The position numbers and the translations under genes are program-made. A stretch of DNA of 64,000 nucleotides from UBA3478 sp965662045 (GTDB lineage Bacteria; Bacteroidota; Bacteroidia; Flavobacteriales; Flavobacteriaceae): the NCBI GenBank assembly GCA_965662045.1, contig CBFIGE010000003.1, forward strand, positions 101,563 to 165,562, given 5' to 3'. The stretch's first letter is position 1. Each line of letters begins with the position of its first letter. The notes beneath the pieces were generated by a model. It ran no database searches and had not been told where the DNA came from. It saw only the letters and a program-made list of their open reading frames with translations. Of this stretch, positions 7,383 through 16,481 are shown piece by piece.

Positions 7383-8519
7383 ATGAAAGTAATTTTAAGA
7401 TGGACTTTAATAATGGTCGTAGTAATTGGAGTTTTATGGGCTGGAGCCTTTTTTGTAAAATCCAATAGTAAAGCTGTTATAACATATGAAACTTATAGTC
7501 CGTTTTACGGCTCTATTGAACAAAAGACAGTGGCTACAGGTAAAGTAGTTCCCGAAGATGAGGTAGAAATCAAACCTCAGATTTCAGGTATTGTGGATAA
7601 AATTCTCAAGGAAGAAGGAGATCAGGTAATGGCTGGAGAATTAATAGCAGTAATTAAAGTTGTTCCTAACGAACAAGCTCTTAATTCTTCGCAAGGGCGA
7701 GTTAGAAATGCAGAGTTGGTTTTGAATAATTCTAAAATTGAGTATGAACGTAATAAAGCTCTTTTTGATAAAGGAGTTATCTCCAATCAAGATTTCATAA
7801 ATCTTCAATTATCTTATGAAAGAGCTAAACAAGAGCTTCGAAATGCGACAGCAGACTATCAAATTATAAAAATGGGTTCTGCGGGAGGTACTTCTTCGGC
7901 AAATACAAATATTAGAGCTACTGTGGATGGAACTATTTTAGAGATTCCTGTCGAAAAAGGATACCAAGTTATAGAAGCAAACAATTTTAATGCAGGAACG
8001 ACAATTGCAACAATTGCAGATTTAAAAAATATGGTTTTTGAAGGAAAAGTAGATGAAGGAGAAGTTGGAAAACTAAAAGTTGGAATGGTTTTAAAAATTA
8101 GTTTAGGGGCTGTAGAAGATAAAGAATTAGATGCTCGGTTGCGTTTTATTGCACCTAAAGGAATAGAGGAAGCTGGTGCAGTTCAATTTAAAATTGAAGG
8201 CGATGTTGAAGTAGGAGATGAGTTTTTAGTTCGCGCTGGTTATAGTGCTAATGCATCATTAATATTAGAACGTAAAGAAAACATATTGGTCCTTCCTGAG
8301 GCGCTTTTGCAATTTGATAGAACCACTGAAAAACCTTTTGTCGAAGTAGAGACTGGACAACAGCAATTTGAGCGACGAGATATTGAGGTTGGAATTTCAG
8401 ATGGAATTAATATAGAGGTCTTAAATGGAGTTGAAGAAAATGATAAAATTAAAGAGTGGAACAAGACAGAGCCTATTAAAATAGGAGAAGAAGAAACAGA
8501 AATTACAGTCTCAAATTAA
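7383..8519 (+). CDS. Periplasmic adaptor (membrane fusion) protein, MacA/HlyD-like
   Basis: A 378-residue protein with one N-terminal membrane helix (about 5-27). The usual adaptor order follows: beta strand segment, lipoyl/barrel-sandwich half (EIKPQISGIVDKILKEEGDQV), a short alpha hairpin around 105-155 with coiled-coil character, second lipoyl half (IRATVDGTILEIPVEKGYQV), beta barrel and membrane-proximal domain. It would bridge the MacB-type permeases to TolC across the periplasm. Position between permease and TolC genes, with gaps of 23 and 5 bases, supports this. The C-terminus is acidic and Glu-rich, which is not unusual for the family. Confidence 0.9.
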   Translation: MKVILRWTLIMVVVIGVLWAGAFFVKSNSKAVITYETYSPFYGSIEQKTVATGKVVPEDEVEIKPQISGIVDKILKEEGDQVMAGELIAVIKVVPNEQALNSSQGRVRNAELVLNNSKIEYERNKALFDKGVISNQDFINLQLSYERAKQELRNATADYQIIKMGSAGGTSSANTNIRATVDGTILEIPVEKGYQVIEANNFNAGTTIATIADLKNMVFEGKVDEGEVGKLKVGMVLKISLGAVEDKELDARLRFIAPKGIEEAGAVQFKIEGDVEVGDEFLVRAGYSANASLILERKENILVLPEALLQFDRTTEKPFVEVETGQQQFERRDIEVGISDGINIEVLNGVEENDKIKEWNKTEPIKIGEEETEITVSN

Positions 8520-8524
8520 TAGTT

Positions 8525-9907
8525 ATGAAGAAAATCTTTTTAGTATTATTATCTTTTTGCGTTTACAGTAATTCATTGGCCCAAATGAAAAAAATGGGTT
8601 TGTTAGAGTGTGTGATGTATGCTCTAGAAAACAACATTAGCATAGCCCAATTTGAATTAGATTTAGAGAATGCGGCATTGGCTGAAAAAGATGCATTAGG
8701 GGGCCTACTTCCTAGAGTCAACGGTTCTATATCATTGAATGAGAGTAATGGTTTAATCTTAGATCCTCAGACGCAAACCAATACCATTGGAACAATTTTG
8801 TCTGGAAGTGCAGGTCTTTCTTTTGGTTATACCATATTTGATGGATTGAGAACGATTAGACGAGCTCAGCGTGCTCAAATCAATTCACTAGCAACCCAGT
8901 ATCGAGTTGCTGATTTAAAGGATGACATTAGTCTTGCGGTCGCAAATGCTTACCTCAGGGTAATCTCAAGTAAAGAGTCTCTAAAGGTAGCTCAGGCTCA
9001 GTATAATATCACTGAACAGGATTTGAAGCGAACTCGAGAACTTGTGGCTTCTGGTGTAGTTCCTCGTGGAGATTTATTAGAAATTGAAGCTACTGCGGCA
9101 AATCAAGAACAACAGGTGGTCAATGCAGAAAACAGTGTTATCATTTCACGCATAAACTTGGCGCAATTACTCCAAATAACAGATTATGAAAATTTTGATA
9201 TAGCAGATGAGTCTTTTGAAGTTCCTTCTTCAACTATTCTCGAACAATCAGCAAAATCAATTTTCAATAAAGCACTCACATTTAGAAATGATATTCAAGT
9301 TTCAAAATATAACGTTGCATTAGCTCAACAAGATTATAAATTGGCTAAAGGTCAACTTTTTCCAACTTTAAGTGCTTTCTTAAATTACAATACTTTTGCT
9401 AGTGATCAATTTCGATTAGAGCCTAATTTAAACGAAAATCCTGCAGATCCAACAGATGATTTTTCATTGGTAAGACCTGATATTATTACACAATTGTATA
9501 CTAACGATGGTATAAATTATGGGTTATCTTTGAATATCCCTATCTTCAATGGTTTTGCCACCTCAAATAATGTAAAAAGAGCTGAGATAAATGTAAAAAG
9601 ATCTGAACTTCAATTCGAACAGATCAAATTAGATCTGGAAAACACTGTAAATCAGGCTTATGTAGATGTAAAGAGTTTCGCCAAAGCCTATGAAGCAGCT
9701 CAAAAAACCCTCGAAGCACGAAGATTAGCCTATCAATATGCAAAGGAACGATTCGATGTGGGATTAATGAACGCCTTTAATTTTAGTCAAGCTCAAGCAA
9801 GACTCGATAATGCTGAAGCTAATGTTATTCGTACCAAGTACGATTATATCTTTAGGTTGAAGGTATTAGAGTTTTATTTTGGATTACCCTTAGCAGAAAT
9901 ACAATAG
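8525..9907 (+). CDS. TolC family outer membrane efflux protein
   Basis: A 460-residue protein starting with a signal peptide (MKKIFLVLLSFCVYSNSLAQ). It contains two repeated long-helix modules typical of OEP/TolC proteins: helices around 120-215 (rich in Ala, Gln and Glu, including VAQAQYNITEQDLKRTRELV) and 345-445 (AKAYEAAQKTLEARRLAYQYAKERFDVGLMNAFNF), with beta-barrel strands near 85-115 and 290-345. It forms the outer-membrane duct of the tripartite exporter encoded upstream. It ends the operon; the next gene, tsaB, follows after 26 bases and has an unrelated function. Confidence 0.92.
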   Translation: MKKIFLVLLSFCVYSNSLAQMKKMGLLECVMYALENNISIAQFELDLENAALAEKDALGGLLPRVNGSISLNESNGLILDPQTQTNTIGTILSGSAGLSFGYTIFDGLRTIRRAQRAQINSLATQYRVADLKDDISLAVANAYLRVISSKESLKVAQAQYNITEQDLKRTRELVASGVVPRGDLLEIEATAANQEQQVVNAENSVIISRINLAQLLQITDYENFDIADESFEVPSSTILEQSAKSIFNKALTFRNDIQVSKYNVALAQQDYKLAKGQLFPTLSAFLNYNTFASDQFRLEPNLNENPADPTDDFSLVRPDIITQLYTNDGINYGLSLNIPIFNGFATSNNVKRAEINVKRSELQFEQIKLDLENTVNQAYVDVKSFAKAYEAAQKTLEARRLAYQYAKERFDVGLMNAFNFSQAQARLDNAEANVIRTKYDYIFRLKVLEFYFGLPLAEIQ

Positions 9908-9933
9908 ATTTACCCTTAGATGTTATAAGTAAC

Positions 9934-10626
9934 GTGATTACCTTATGCTTTGATACTTCGACTAAAAGTTGTTCAATCGGTTTATTTGAACACAATACTT
10001 TAGTTGATGCCATTGATATTTTAGACGAAAAGTATGTGCATAGTGAAAAATTGCACACTGAAATTGAAAATCTACTACAGAATAATAATAGAGATGTATT
10101 TGATCTCGATGCAGTTGCTATTGGAAAAGGACCAGGATCTTACACTGGACTTCGAATAGGTGTTTCAGCTGCAAAGGGTATTTGTTTTGCATTAGACATT
10201 CCTTTAGTAGCTATAGATAGTTTGAAGATTTTGGCACACAGTCAAAAGTCTTCAAAGTGTCCTAATAGTTTGGTGTTGCCAATGTTTGATGCACGAAGAG
10301 ATGAGGTCTTCTTACACTTATTTGATGAAAATTTCAATTCGGTATGGTCTACACGTAACCAAATTATAGACGAATCATTTTTTAAGGAACTCAATAAAGT
10401 TAACAGACCTGTAGTTATCTGCGGCGATGCATCTGTAAAGGCCGAAAAATTACTCAATGCTTTTGGAGCGATAAATCATCTTGAGTTTGTGCATAACCAT
10501 CATCCATTAGCCCAATATATGGGTGAAATTGCTCAAGAGTATTTAGCTGAAAAAAATATTGAAAACTTGGCGTATTTTGAACCCTTTTACGGAAAAGAGT
10601 TTCAATCAATCCCTTCAAAGAAATAG
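9934..10626 (+). CDS. tsaB: tRNA threonylcarbamoyladenosine biosynthesis protein TsaB
   Basis: A 230-residue protein with the ASKHA-like start ITLCFDTSTKSCSIGLF and the family block IGKGPGSYTGLRIGVSAAKG (residues 63-82). TsaB is the non-catalytic partner of TsaD in making t6A37 in ANN-decoding tRNAs. The start is GTG at 9934, directly before the conserved first strand, and no ATG exists nearby upstream in frame. It lies head-to-tail behind the TolC gene and convergent with the mscS-like gene, which ends 2 bases after it. Confidence 0.93.
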   Translation: MITLCFDTSTKSCSIGLFEHNTLVDAIDILDEKYVHSEKLHTEIENLLQNNNRDVFDLDAVAIGKGPGSYTGLRIGVSAAKGICFALDIPLVAIDSLKILAHSQKSSKCPNSLVLPMFDARRDEVFLHLFDENFNSVWSTRNQIIDESFFKELNKVNRPVVICGDASVKAEKLLNAFGAINHLEFVHNHHPLAQYMGEIAQEYLAEKNIENLAYFEPFYGKEFQSIPSKK

Positions 10627-10628
10627 TC

Positions 10629-11477
10629 CTAATCTGGTTTAATTTCTTCGGAAACCATAACTTGATGCGGGAAGGGAATCTCTATTCCATTGGCATCAAA
10701 GGTAAGTTTTGTCTCTTCTATGACGTTAAATCGCACAGACCAAAAGTCTTGGCGTTTGGTCCAATATCTAAGACTTAAATTAACTGAAAAATCGCCTAGT
10801 TCATCAACCACGCACTCTGGAGCAGGTTCTTGTAGAACTAATTCATGCTTATTACATAGCTCAAGGAGAAGGTCCTTTGCTTTTTTCAAATCAGAGTTAT
10901 ATCCAATTCCGATTTTAAAATTATCTCTGCGATTAGTCTCTGAACTATAATTGATAATAGACCCATTTGAAAGAGATCCATTGGGAATTATGACTTCTTG
11001 GTTTCCAAAAGTATTCAGTTTAGTTGAGAATACAGTGATCTGTTTTACACTACCTTCAGTTCCCTGAGCAGAAATCCAATCTCCTACTTTGAAGGGTTTA
11101 AAAACCAAAAGTAAAATTCCTCCAGCGAAGTTTGACAGTGAGCCTTGAAGAGCCAATCCAATAGCCAAACCTGCCGCTCCTAAAATCGCAATTAAAGAAG
11201 ATGTTTTGACCCCTAGCTGAGTGATTACTGTTACAAAGAGAAGTACTTTAAGCGCGTAGTTTATAAAGTCTTGCACAAACTGAACTAGAGTAGGGTCATA
11301 GGTTCTTAGATTGAAAAATTTAGCAATCCAATGGTTGATAATTTTGATTACCCACCAACCAACAATGGCTATGATAAGTCCTAAAAAGATATTAGGGAGA
11401 ATTATCCAAAGGTATTCTATGGCAAACTCCAAATGCTTTTGATAGTCTTGTAATATTTTTGACACTTCGTTTTTCAT
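10629..11477 (-). CDS. Small-conductance mechanosensitive channel (MscS family)
   Basis: A 282-residue protein with three membrane helices (near 25-48, 70-88 and 92-115). The pore helix and first beta domain carry the conserved block GLAIGLALQGSLSNFAGGILLLVFKPFKVGDWI (the first 20 residues at about 104-123). A cytoplasmic alpha/beta vestibule follows. Channels of this family open on membrane tension and release solutes on osmotic downshock. The length matches the short MscS type (E. coli MscS has 286 residues). The gene is transcribed toward tsaB and sits 14 bases downstream of nfu on the same strand. Confidence 0.92.
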   Translation of the reverse strand: MKNEVSKILQDYQKHLEFAIEYLWIILPNIFLGLIIAIVGWWVIKIINHWIAKFFNLRTYDPTLVQFVQDFINYALKVLLFVTVITQLGVKTSSLIAILGAAGLAIGLALQGSLSNFAGGILLLVFKPFKVGDWISAQGTEGSVKQITVFSTKLNTFGNQEVIIPNGSLSNGSIINYSSETNRRDNFKIGIGYNSDLKKAKDLLLELCNKHELVLQEPAPECVVDELGDFSVNLSLRYWTKRQDFWSVRFNVIEETKLTFDANGIEIPFPHQVMVSEEIKPD

Positions 11478-11491
11478 ATCGATCTAACCTC

Positions 11492-12409
11492 TTAGCCGTT
11501 TGTAGCCACTACCTGATGAATTTGATCACCAAGCATATTTTTTAACATTGTTTCAATACCGTTTTTCAGTGTGAAAGTTGAAGAAGGACAACCTGAACAA
11601 GCACCTTGTAGAAGTACAAAAACAGTTTTGGTTTCGGGCTCGTATTTTTCAAATTGAATATTACCACCGTCACTGGCAACAGCTGGTTTAACGTATTCTT
11701 CAAGTATTGAAATAATTTTTTTACCCAAGTCTGTTTCTGCTGAAGGATGCACTGCAATAGCAGTGTGTGTTTCTTGCTCGTTATCAGAAGAAGAACTTCC
11801 AGGTAACTGACTTTTGGTGTCAACAGCCTCTTGTCCACTGCTTAAAAAATCTTGAATTTGATTTCTTAATTCTACTTGGATTTCAGTCCATTCAATTTCT
11901 TTTATTTTGGTTACCGAGATGTAATTTTCATCAAAAAAGACTTGCTTGACAAAAGGCATATTGAAAAGCATTGTGGCAAGTGGAGCGCTCTTGGCCTCAG
12001 CAGCGGAGGTAAACTCAAATAAATTGGGTACAATTTTTCTGTTGGCCACAAATTTCATGACTTCTGGATTTGGGGTACTCTCAACATAAATTGAAGTAGC
12101 TTGTATTTTTTGGGAATCCCCTTCATTTACAATGACCAAATCGTCATTTAAGTAGTCTACAAGTTTTTGAGCTATTAAATGTTTAACATCTTCCCATTCA
12201 GCGATGTCGTATTTCGCAATAGCAATAAAATCGCTAGCAATAAAGACTGATTTCACGAATGGTAGGTAAAAAAGTTCTGTTGCCAATGGCGAATTCTTGG
12301 CTTCATCGATATTGTGGTATTCATACTGACCTTTAACCAAAAAATGATTGCTTTCAAATTTTAGTATTTGTGGTTTATCTGTAGTTTTTACGGTAATTGT
12401 GTAATCCAT
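11492..12409 (-). CDS. NifU family Fe-S scaffold protein with duplicated N-terminal domain
   Basis: A 305-residue protein. The C-terminal NifU/Nfu domain (about 225-300) has the cluster-binding CSGC at 271-274. Two copies of the Nfu_N domain precede it, at about 4-93 and 105-190; the repeat is plain from AKNSPLATELFYLPFVKSVF against AKSAPLATMLFNMPFVKQVF. A low-complexity linker (SSSSDNEQE) separates them from the scaffold. The role is delivery of Fe-S clusters to apo-proteins. A TAnnTTTG match (TAAATTTG, complement of 12414-12421) lies only 4 bases before the ATG, so the transcript may be nearly leaderless. Confidence 0.92.
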   Translation of the reverse strand: MDYTITVKTTDKPQILKFESNHFLVKGQYEYHNIDEAKNSPLATELFYLPFVKSVFIASDFIAIAKYDIAEWEDVKHLIAQKLVDYLNDDLVIVNEGDSQKIQATSIYVESTPNPEVMKFVANRKIVPNLFEFTSAAEAKSAPLATMLFNMPFVKQVFFDENYISVTKIKEIEWTEIQVELRNQIQDFLSSGQEAVDTKSQLPGSSSSDNEQETHTAIAVHPSAETDLGKKIISILEEYVKPAVASDGGNIQFEKYEPETKTVFVLLQGACSGCPSSTFTLKNGIETMLKNMLGDQIHQVVATNG

Positions 12410-12550
12410 GATACAAATTTACACCAAGGGGCATTAATATGGTGCTCATAGACTTGTAATTTAGCCTTTAAAATCATTTTTTTGACAATTATCGAACTAG
12501 TTCCCAAATCCATTAAATACTTGAATATCTTTAATCCAAATTTCCCCCAA

Positions 12551-13672
12551 ATGAAACGGATATTTTTTGTACTGGTCATTTGTACGCTGAATGCTTATTC
12601 GCAGTTTCATGCTCCAATAAACCAGGAATATTTAACTACCAAAAATTATGTTGTTTTTCCTGGGGTTTCTGGGTTAGCAGTGGGAGGACAAGCACATGTT
12701 TCATTTAGAAATCTCTTGTTTACCGATAAACAGCTGGTAAATGAGAATTATTTAACACAGCCAAGTAACGTGAGACGAAACTTCGAATTGCCAACGATAT
12801 ACGAATGGAGTGCTCATCATCGTGTTTGGGATCGCACAGGAGTCAGTTTTTCGGTTTATAATGACACTAGAAATTATCCATCTATTTCAAAAGTTTCAGC
12901 CGGATTAGCAAGATCCATATATTTTGGTAATAATATTCGGAGTATTCGAAGACTAGCTATTGGAGCTCGAATGAATTATATGGGATTAAAGTATGCCATA
13001 TTTGGTGATGAAAATTTAACATTGGGAATTTTAGAGAGTTTTTTGACCTATGATATCGGTTTATCCTTCGTTACGAGTAAATATTTTGTTCATAGTGTTC
13101 TAAATAACATTAGCTCGAAAAGAGCTAGTTTTAGTGATTTTGATAGTTCATCTTCTCAATTTGCTCTTCATATGGGCTTTATTCAAATTGCTAATTCGAT
13201 AAAAATAGAGCCTTCTGTAATGTTTCAAACAGGTTTTATTCCTGAGAATTCTCCTTTTAAACCCAAATTCTTACCCTATACTTTAGATTTTAATTTTAAA
13301 ACATACACTTACGTTAAATCCAATGTCCTTTGGGGTGCCATATCCTACAGGACCGCACCTAGCTTTGACAACAATGACGTCAGGAATGATTCGGATTTAG
13401 CAACTAATCCTAATAGAGATCCTTCAAGTATTTATGAGGGTAGCTTTTCATCGCTTTCATTTTTGCTCGGATTTCAAAATCAAAAAGTTATGTTTGCCTA
13501 TACGATGAGTGTTCAGAGTGCCTTTGATAGTTTTTATAAAAACCAGTTCAATCAATCCGAAATGTTCATTCCAGGGGTGACTTACCATCAATTCACCCTA
13601 GGACTAAAGCTCAGTGGAAATGGCAGGCGCTATTATGAAAATTCAATCAATTCGGCTTCGCCATTTTATTAA
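12551..13672 (+). CDS. PorP/SprF-like outer membrane protein
   Basis: A 373-residue protein from ATG 12551, with a clean signal peptide (MKRIFFVLVICTLNAYSQ). A longer frame starts at 12482 but would bury the signal peptide. The rest is alternating beta-strand sequence with aromatic girdles and an early P-G-x-x-G-L motif (FPGVSGLAVGGQAHVSFR), as in PorP/SprF proteins associated with type IX secretion and gliding in Bacteroidota. No PorE- or Ig-repeat partner gene is adjacent, so a link to a specific secreted partner is not visible. The family call rests on overall pattern and I rate it as likely, not certain. Confidence 0.7.
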   Translation: MKRIFFVLVICTLNAYSQFHAPINQEYLTTKNYVVFPGVSGLAVGGQAHVSFRNLLFTDKQLVNENYLTQPSNVRRNFELPTIYEWSAHHRVWDRTGVSFSVYNDTRNYPSISKVSAGLARSIYFGNNIRSIRRLAIGARMNYMGLKYAIFGDENLTLGILESFLTYDIGLSFVTSKYFVHSVLNNISSKRASFSDFDSSSSQFALHMGFIQIANSIKIEPSVMFQTGFIPENSPFKPKFLPYTLDFNFKTYTYVKSNVLWGAISYRTAPSFDNNDVRNDSDLATNPNRDPSSIYEGSFSSLSFLLGFQNQKVMFAYTMSVQSAFDSFYKNQFNQSEMFIPGVTYHQFTLGLKLSGNGRRYYENSINSASPFY

Positions 13673-13692
13673 GTTACCCAAGAGACTTTAAG

Positions 13693-13700
13693 TATATTTG
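13693..13700 (+). promoter_or_regulatory. Promoter minus-7 element TATATTTG
   Basis: TATATTTG matches the Bacteroidota TAnnTTTG consensus exactly and lies 20 bases before the carbonic anhydrase ATG. No convincing TTG box is seen 19-20 bases upstream, so only the minus-7 half is supported. Confidence 0.5.
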
Positions 13701-13720
13701 TGCTCTAATTTCTATCACTT

Positions 13721-14236
13721 ATGCTAATAAAAAGTGTGCGAGGATATACCCCAGTCGTTCCAGAAAGTTGCTTTATTGCAGAGAATGCTTCCTTAATTGG
13801 GCAGCTTAGTATGGGAGAGGATTGTAGCATATGGTTTAATGCGGTATTAAGAGCTGATGTGCACTTTATTAAGCTGGGCAGTGCCGTGAATGTTCAAGAC
13901 AATGCTGTAGTGCATTGTACGTTTGAAAAATCCCCTACAACAATTGGTAATTTTGTTTCAATAGGTCATAATGCTATTGTACACGGTTGCACAATTAAAG
14001 ATAAAGTTCTAATAGGTATGGGGAGTATTGTAATGGATGATTGCGTAGTAGAATCTAAATCTATTATCGCTGCCGGAGCTGTACTCACAAAGGGCACTAG
14101 AGTACCTGCAGGTTCAATTTATGCTGGAATTCCCGCAAAAAAAATTGGAGAGGTCGGTCCTGATCTTCAAAAAAACGAAATAGAACGCATCGCGAATAAC
14201 TATAAAACATATTCTTCTTGGTTTAAAGAGGGGTAA
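13721..14236 (+). CDS. Gamma carbonic anhydrase family protein
   Basis: A 171-residue left-handed beta-helix protein built from hexapeptide repeats. The three zinc ligands of the gamma class are present: H65 (VVHC), H83 (IGHN) and H88 (VHG), with the typical GHNAIVHGC spacing. Such proteins (YrdA, PaaY, CaiE types) form trimers with metal sites between subunits; many have weak or no CO2 hydratase activity, so the physiological reaction is uncertain. It is followed 19 bases later by fabD, probably on one transcript. Confidence 0.92.
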   Translation: MLIKSVRGYTPVVPESCFIAENASLIGQLSMGEDCSIWFNAVLRADVHFIKLGSAVNVQDNAVVHCTFEKSPTTIGNFVSIGHNAIVHGCTIKDKVLIGMGSIVMDDCVVESKSIIAAGAVLTKGTRVPAGSIYAGIPAKKIGEVGPDLQKNEIERIANNYKTYSSWFKEG

Positions 14237-14255
14237 TATTAAACACAAATAATAA

Positions 14256-15149
14256 ATGAAAGCATATGTATTTCCAGGGCAGGGAGCCCAATTTACAGGT
14301 ATGGGATTAGATCTTTATGAGAACAACGCTCTCGGCAGAGATCTATTTAAGTCAGCTGATGATATTCTTGGTTTTTCAATTTCAAAAACCATGTTTGAAG
14401 GAACTCCGGAAGAGTTGAAACAAACCAAAGTTACCCAACCCGCCATTTTTATTCATTCGGTTATTATTGCCAAACTTCTTGGAGAAGAATTTAAACCTGA
14501 CATGGTCGCAGGTCATTCCTTAGGTGAATTTTCGGCCTTAGTGGCCGCGGGTGCATTAAGTTTTGAAGATGGTTTGCGTTTAGTGAGTGAGCGCGCCCAA
14601 GCAATGCAAGAAGCTTGTGATGTAGAAAAAGGAACCATGGCTGCCATTCTTGGCCTAGAAGACCAAGTAGTAGAACAACTTTGTCAAGAACAACAAGGCG
14701 TTGTGGTAGCAGCTAATTATAATTGCCCCGGCCAGTTAGTCATTTCAGGTCAATGGTCAGCAGTAGAAGCAGCATGCGAACTAGCCAAAGAAAAAGGAGC
14801 TAGAAGAGCACTTTTATTACCTGTAGGTGGAGCATTTCACTCACCACTAATGAAACCCGCAAGAGAACGATTAGAAGAAACCATTCAAAATACCAATTTT
14901 AAAAATCCGGTTTGTCCTGTATACCAAAATACGATAGCTTCTGGTGTTGATAATGCAGCTCAAATCAAAACGGAATTGATAGCCCAATTAACCTCTGCAG
15001 TGCGTTGGACTCAAAGTGTTCAAAATATGATTTCCGAAGGAGCAAATGAATTTATCGAATTGGGTCCAGGAAAAGTTTTACAAGGTTTAGTTAAAAAAAT
15101 TGATAGAACCGTAAACACTGCCTCAGGAAATCCTCTAGGAGAATTGTAA
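14256..15149 (+). CDS. fabD: Malonyl-CoA:ACP transacylase
   Basis: A 297-residue protein with the acyltransferase nucleophile in GHSLGE (S88), the general base H195 in GGAFHSPLM and the N-terminal FPGQGAQFTGMG. It transfers malonyl from CoA to acyl carrier protein to supply fatty-acid elongation. Its length is normal for stand-alone FabD. No other fab genes are near, as is common in this phylum. Its last 15 bases overlap the end of the convergent NRAMP gene. Confidence 0.96.
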   Translation: MKAYVFPGQGAQFTGMGLDLYENNALGRDLFKSADDILGFSISKTMFEGTPEELKQTKVTQPAIFIHSVIIAKLLGEEFKPDMVAGHSLGEFSALVAAGALSFEDGLRLVSERAQAMQEACDVEKGTMAAILGLEDQVVEQLCQEQQGVVVAANYNCPGQLVISGQWSAVEAACELAKEKGARRALLLPVGGAFHSPLMKPARERLEETIQNTNFKNPVCPVYQNTIASGVDNAAQIKTELIAQLTSAVRWTQSVQNMISEGANEFIELGPGKVLQGLVKKIDRTVNTASGNPLGEL

Positions 15150-16397
15150 ATACAGATAATACAAGGCAAATACCCCTAAAAAAAACATTCCGGTATAGGT
15201 CAAGAGAATCATTTGTTTACTTGGACGGTGTTCTGGCTTCATTTCTTCTCCTTTGATGTTTTTGAGATTCATATATCCAATGATCGGAGCAAAAACAAAT
15301 GATGTTGAGGTTGCGAGTCCAACCAAGAACATCATATTGGACGAAAAAACATTAATAACGACCCAGTTCACTATTCCTAGAACAATCACCATTATTGCAA
15401 ATTGCAATTTTATAGATGAATTTTTCTTAGGAATCCACTTGAGTTCTTGTAGCACAGCATTACTCACTCTTGCGACAGCATCGTGAGCGGTCATGCAAGT
15501 GCTAAACATAGTTGCAAACGCAGCTGTAGCAATTAGGGCATAAGCCCAGTTGCCCAATTGAACAGTAAAGAGCTCGACTAGATCATTTGCAAATGCTACA
15601 CTGCTTTCTGAGAGTTGGTTGCCGCTACCGTAAAGGGTGTAATACCCCATAATTAAAAAGAAAAAAGCCAAAATTGCGGTGAGCCAGTAGCCAGTAACAA
15701 ATTCTCTCATCGCTTGCGTAAAGTTGGGTTTAAAGCTTTTGGACTTCATTTTTTCTAAACTCCACATACTTACCCATCCAGATGCTTCTACAGCTGTTGG
15801 CATCCATCCTACCAAACTGATTAGAAAGAGTACACTAACTTTATCAAACCACTTTGGAGCCTCGAAAGCATCAATTACTGGAGCTTTGCCATCATTAACA
15901 ACCATTATTGTAGTAGCGAGTAAGGCAAAAAATAAAACGCTGATAATTATTTTTAATGCCTGTTCTAAAAATTTATAACGCCCGATGACAAGAAGAGCAG
16001 TGATGAATAGAAACAAACCTGCCGAGATGTATTCTAAAGGAATTTCATTCCACTTCATCAAGTTAGCCAACAATCCTGTAGTGACACTGTAAAGTGCTGA
16101 TAAAACCGTAAATGTGCTGACAAGGGTTATAAGTCCATACAGATATAAATAAGTCTTTCCTCTTCTTGAATATCCTTCGATTAAGGACGTTTCAGTGGAT
16201 TGTGTATAACGCACTCCAAATTCAAAGAAGGGATACTTTAAAATATTGGCCAGTGCAATAGGTATGGCCATGAATATTCCGTAAGTCGCTCCCGCCTTTG
16301 TAGACAGTACTAAATGAGATGTTCCAATGGCCATTGAGGCAAATAAAATTCCTGGGCCAAGTGATTTTAAAAAAATCTTTACTTTCGAATTTATCAT
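15135..16397 (-). CDS. NRAMP family divalent metal transporter
   Basis: A 420-residue membrane protein with about 11 helices. The first helix break carries GPGILFASMAIGTSHL, in the place of the NRAMP metal-binding DPGN region. Here the Asp-Pro-Gly-Asn itself is not seen, since the segment reads SMAIGTSH. The family's Mn/Fe transporters keep that Asp and Asn, so the substrate may differ, as in the Mg- or proton-linked branches. Helix 6 (about 225-250) also lacks a clear MPH motif. The family assignment by overall pattern is good; the substrate is open. Confidence 0.8.
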   Translation of the reverse strand: MINSKVKIFLKSLGPGILFASMAIGTSHLVLSTKAGATYGIFMAIPIALANILKYPFFEFGVRYTQSTETSLIEGYSRRGKTYLYLYGLITLVSTFTVLSALYSVTTGLLANLMKWNEIPLEYISAGLFLFITALLVIGRYKFLEQALKIIISVLFFALLATTIMVVNDGKAPVIDAFEAPKWFDKVSVLFLISLVGWMPTAVEASGWVSMWSLEKMKSKSFKPNFTQAMREFVTGYWLTAILAFFFLIMGYYTLYGSGNQLSESSVAFANDLVELFTVQLGNWAYALIATAAFATMFSTCMTAHDAVARVSNAVLQELKWIPKKNSSIKLQFAIMVIVLGIVNWVVINVFSSNMMFLVGLATSTSFVFAPIIGYMNLKNIKGEEMKPEHRPSKQMILLTYTGMFFLGVFALYYLYLQFS

Positions 16398-16448
16398 CTG
16401 TTTGCTTTTGGTGTGTTTAGTATATCAAGCTATTAAAAAAATATGAAA

Positions 16449-16456
16449 TAATTTTG
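16449..16456 (+). promoter_or_regulatory. Possible promoter minus-7 element TAATTTTG
   Basis: TAATTTTG fits TAnnTTTG and lies 25 bases before the ATG of the hydrolase gene, within the 84-base divergent gap to the NRAMP gene. A matching TTG box is not evident. Confidence 0.35.
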
Positions 16457-16481
16457 TTAAAGCCACAAGTAATAAGCTATA

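Noticed and set aside
12482..12550. N-terminal extension of the PorP/SprF-like protein
   Set aside because: It would place 23 residues before a clear signal peptide; ATG 12551 fits better.
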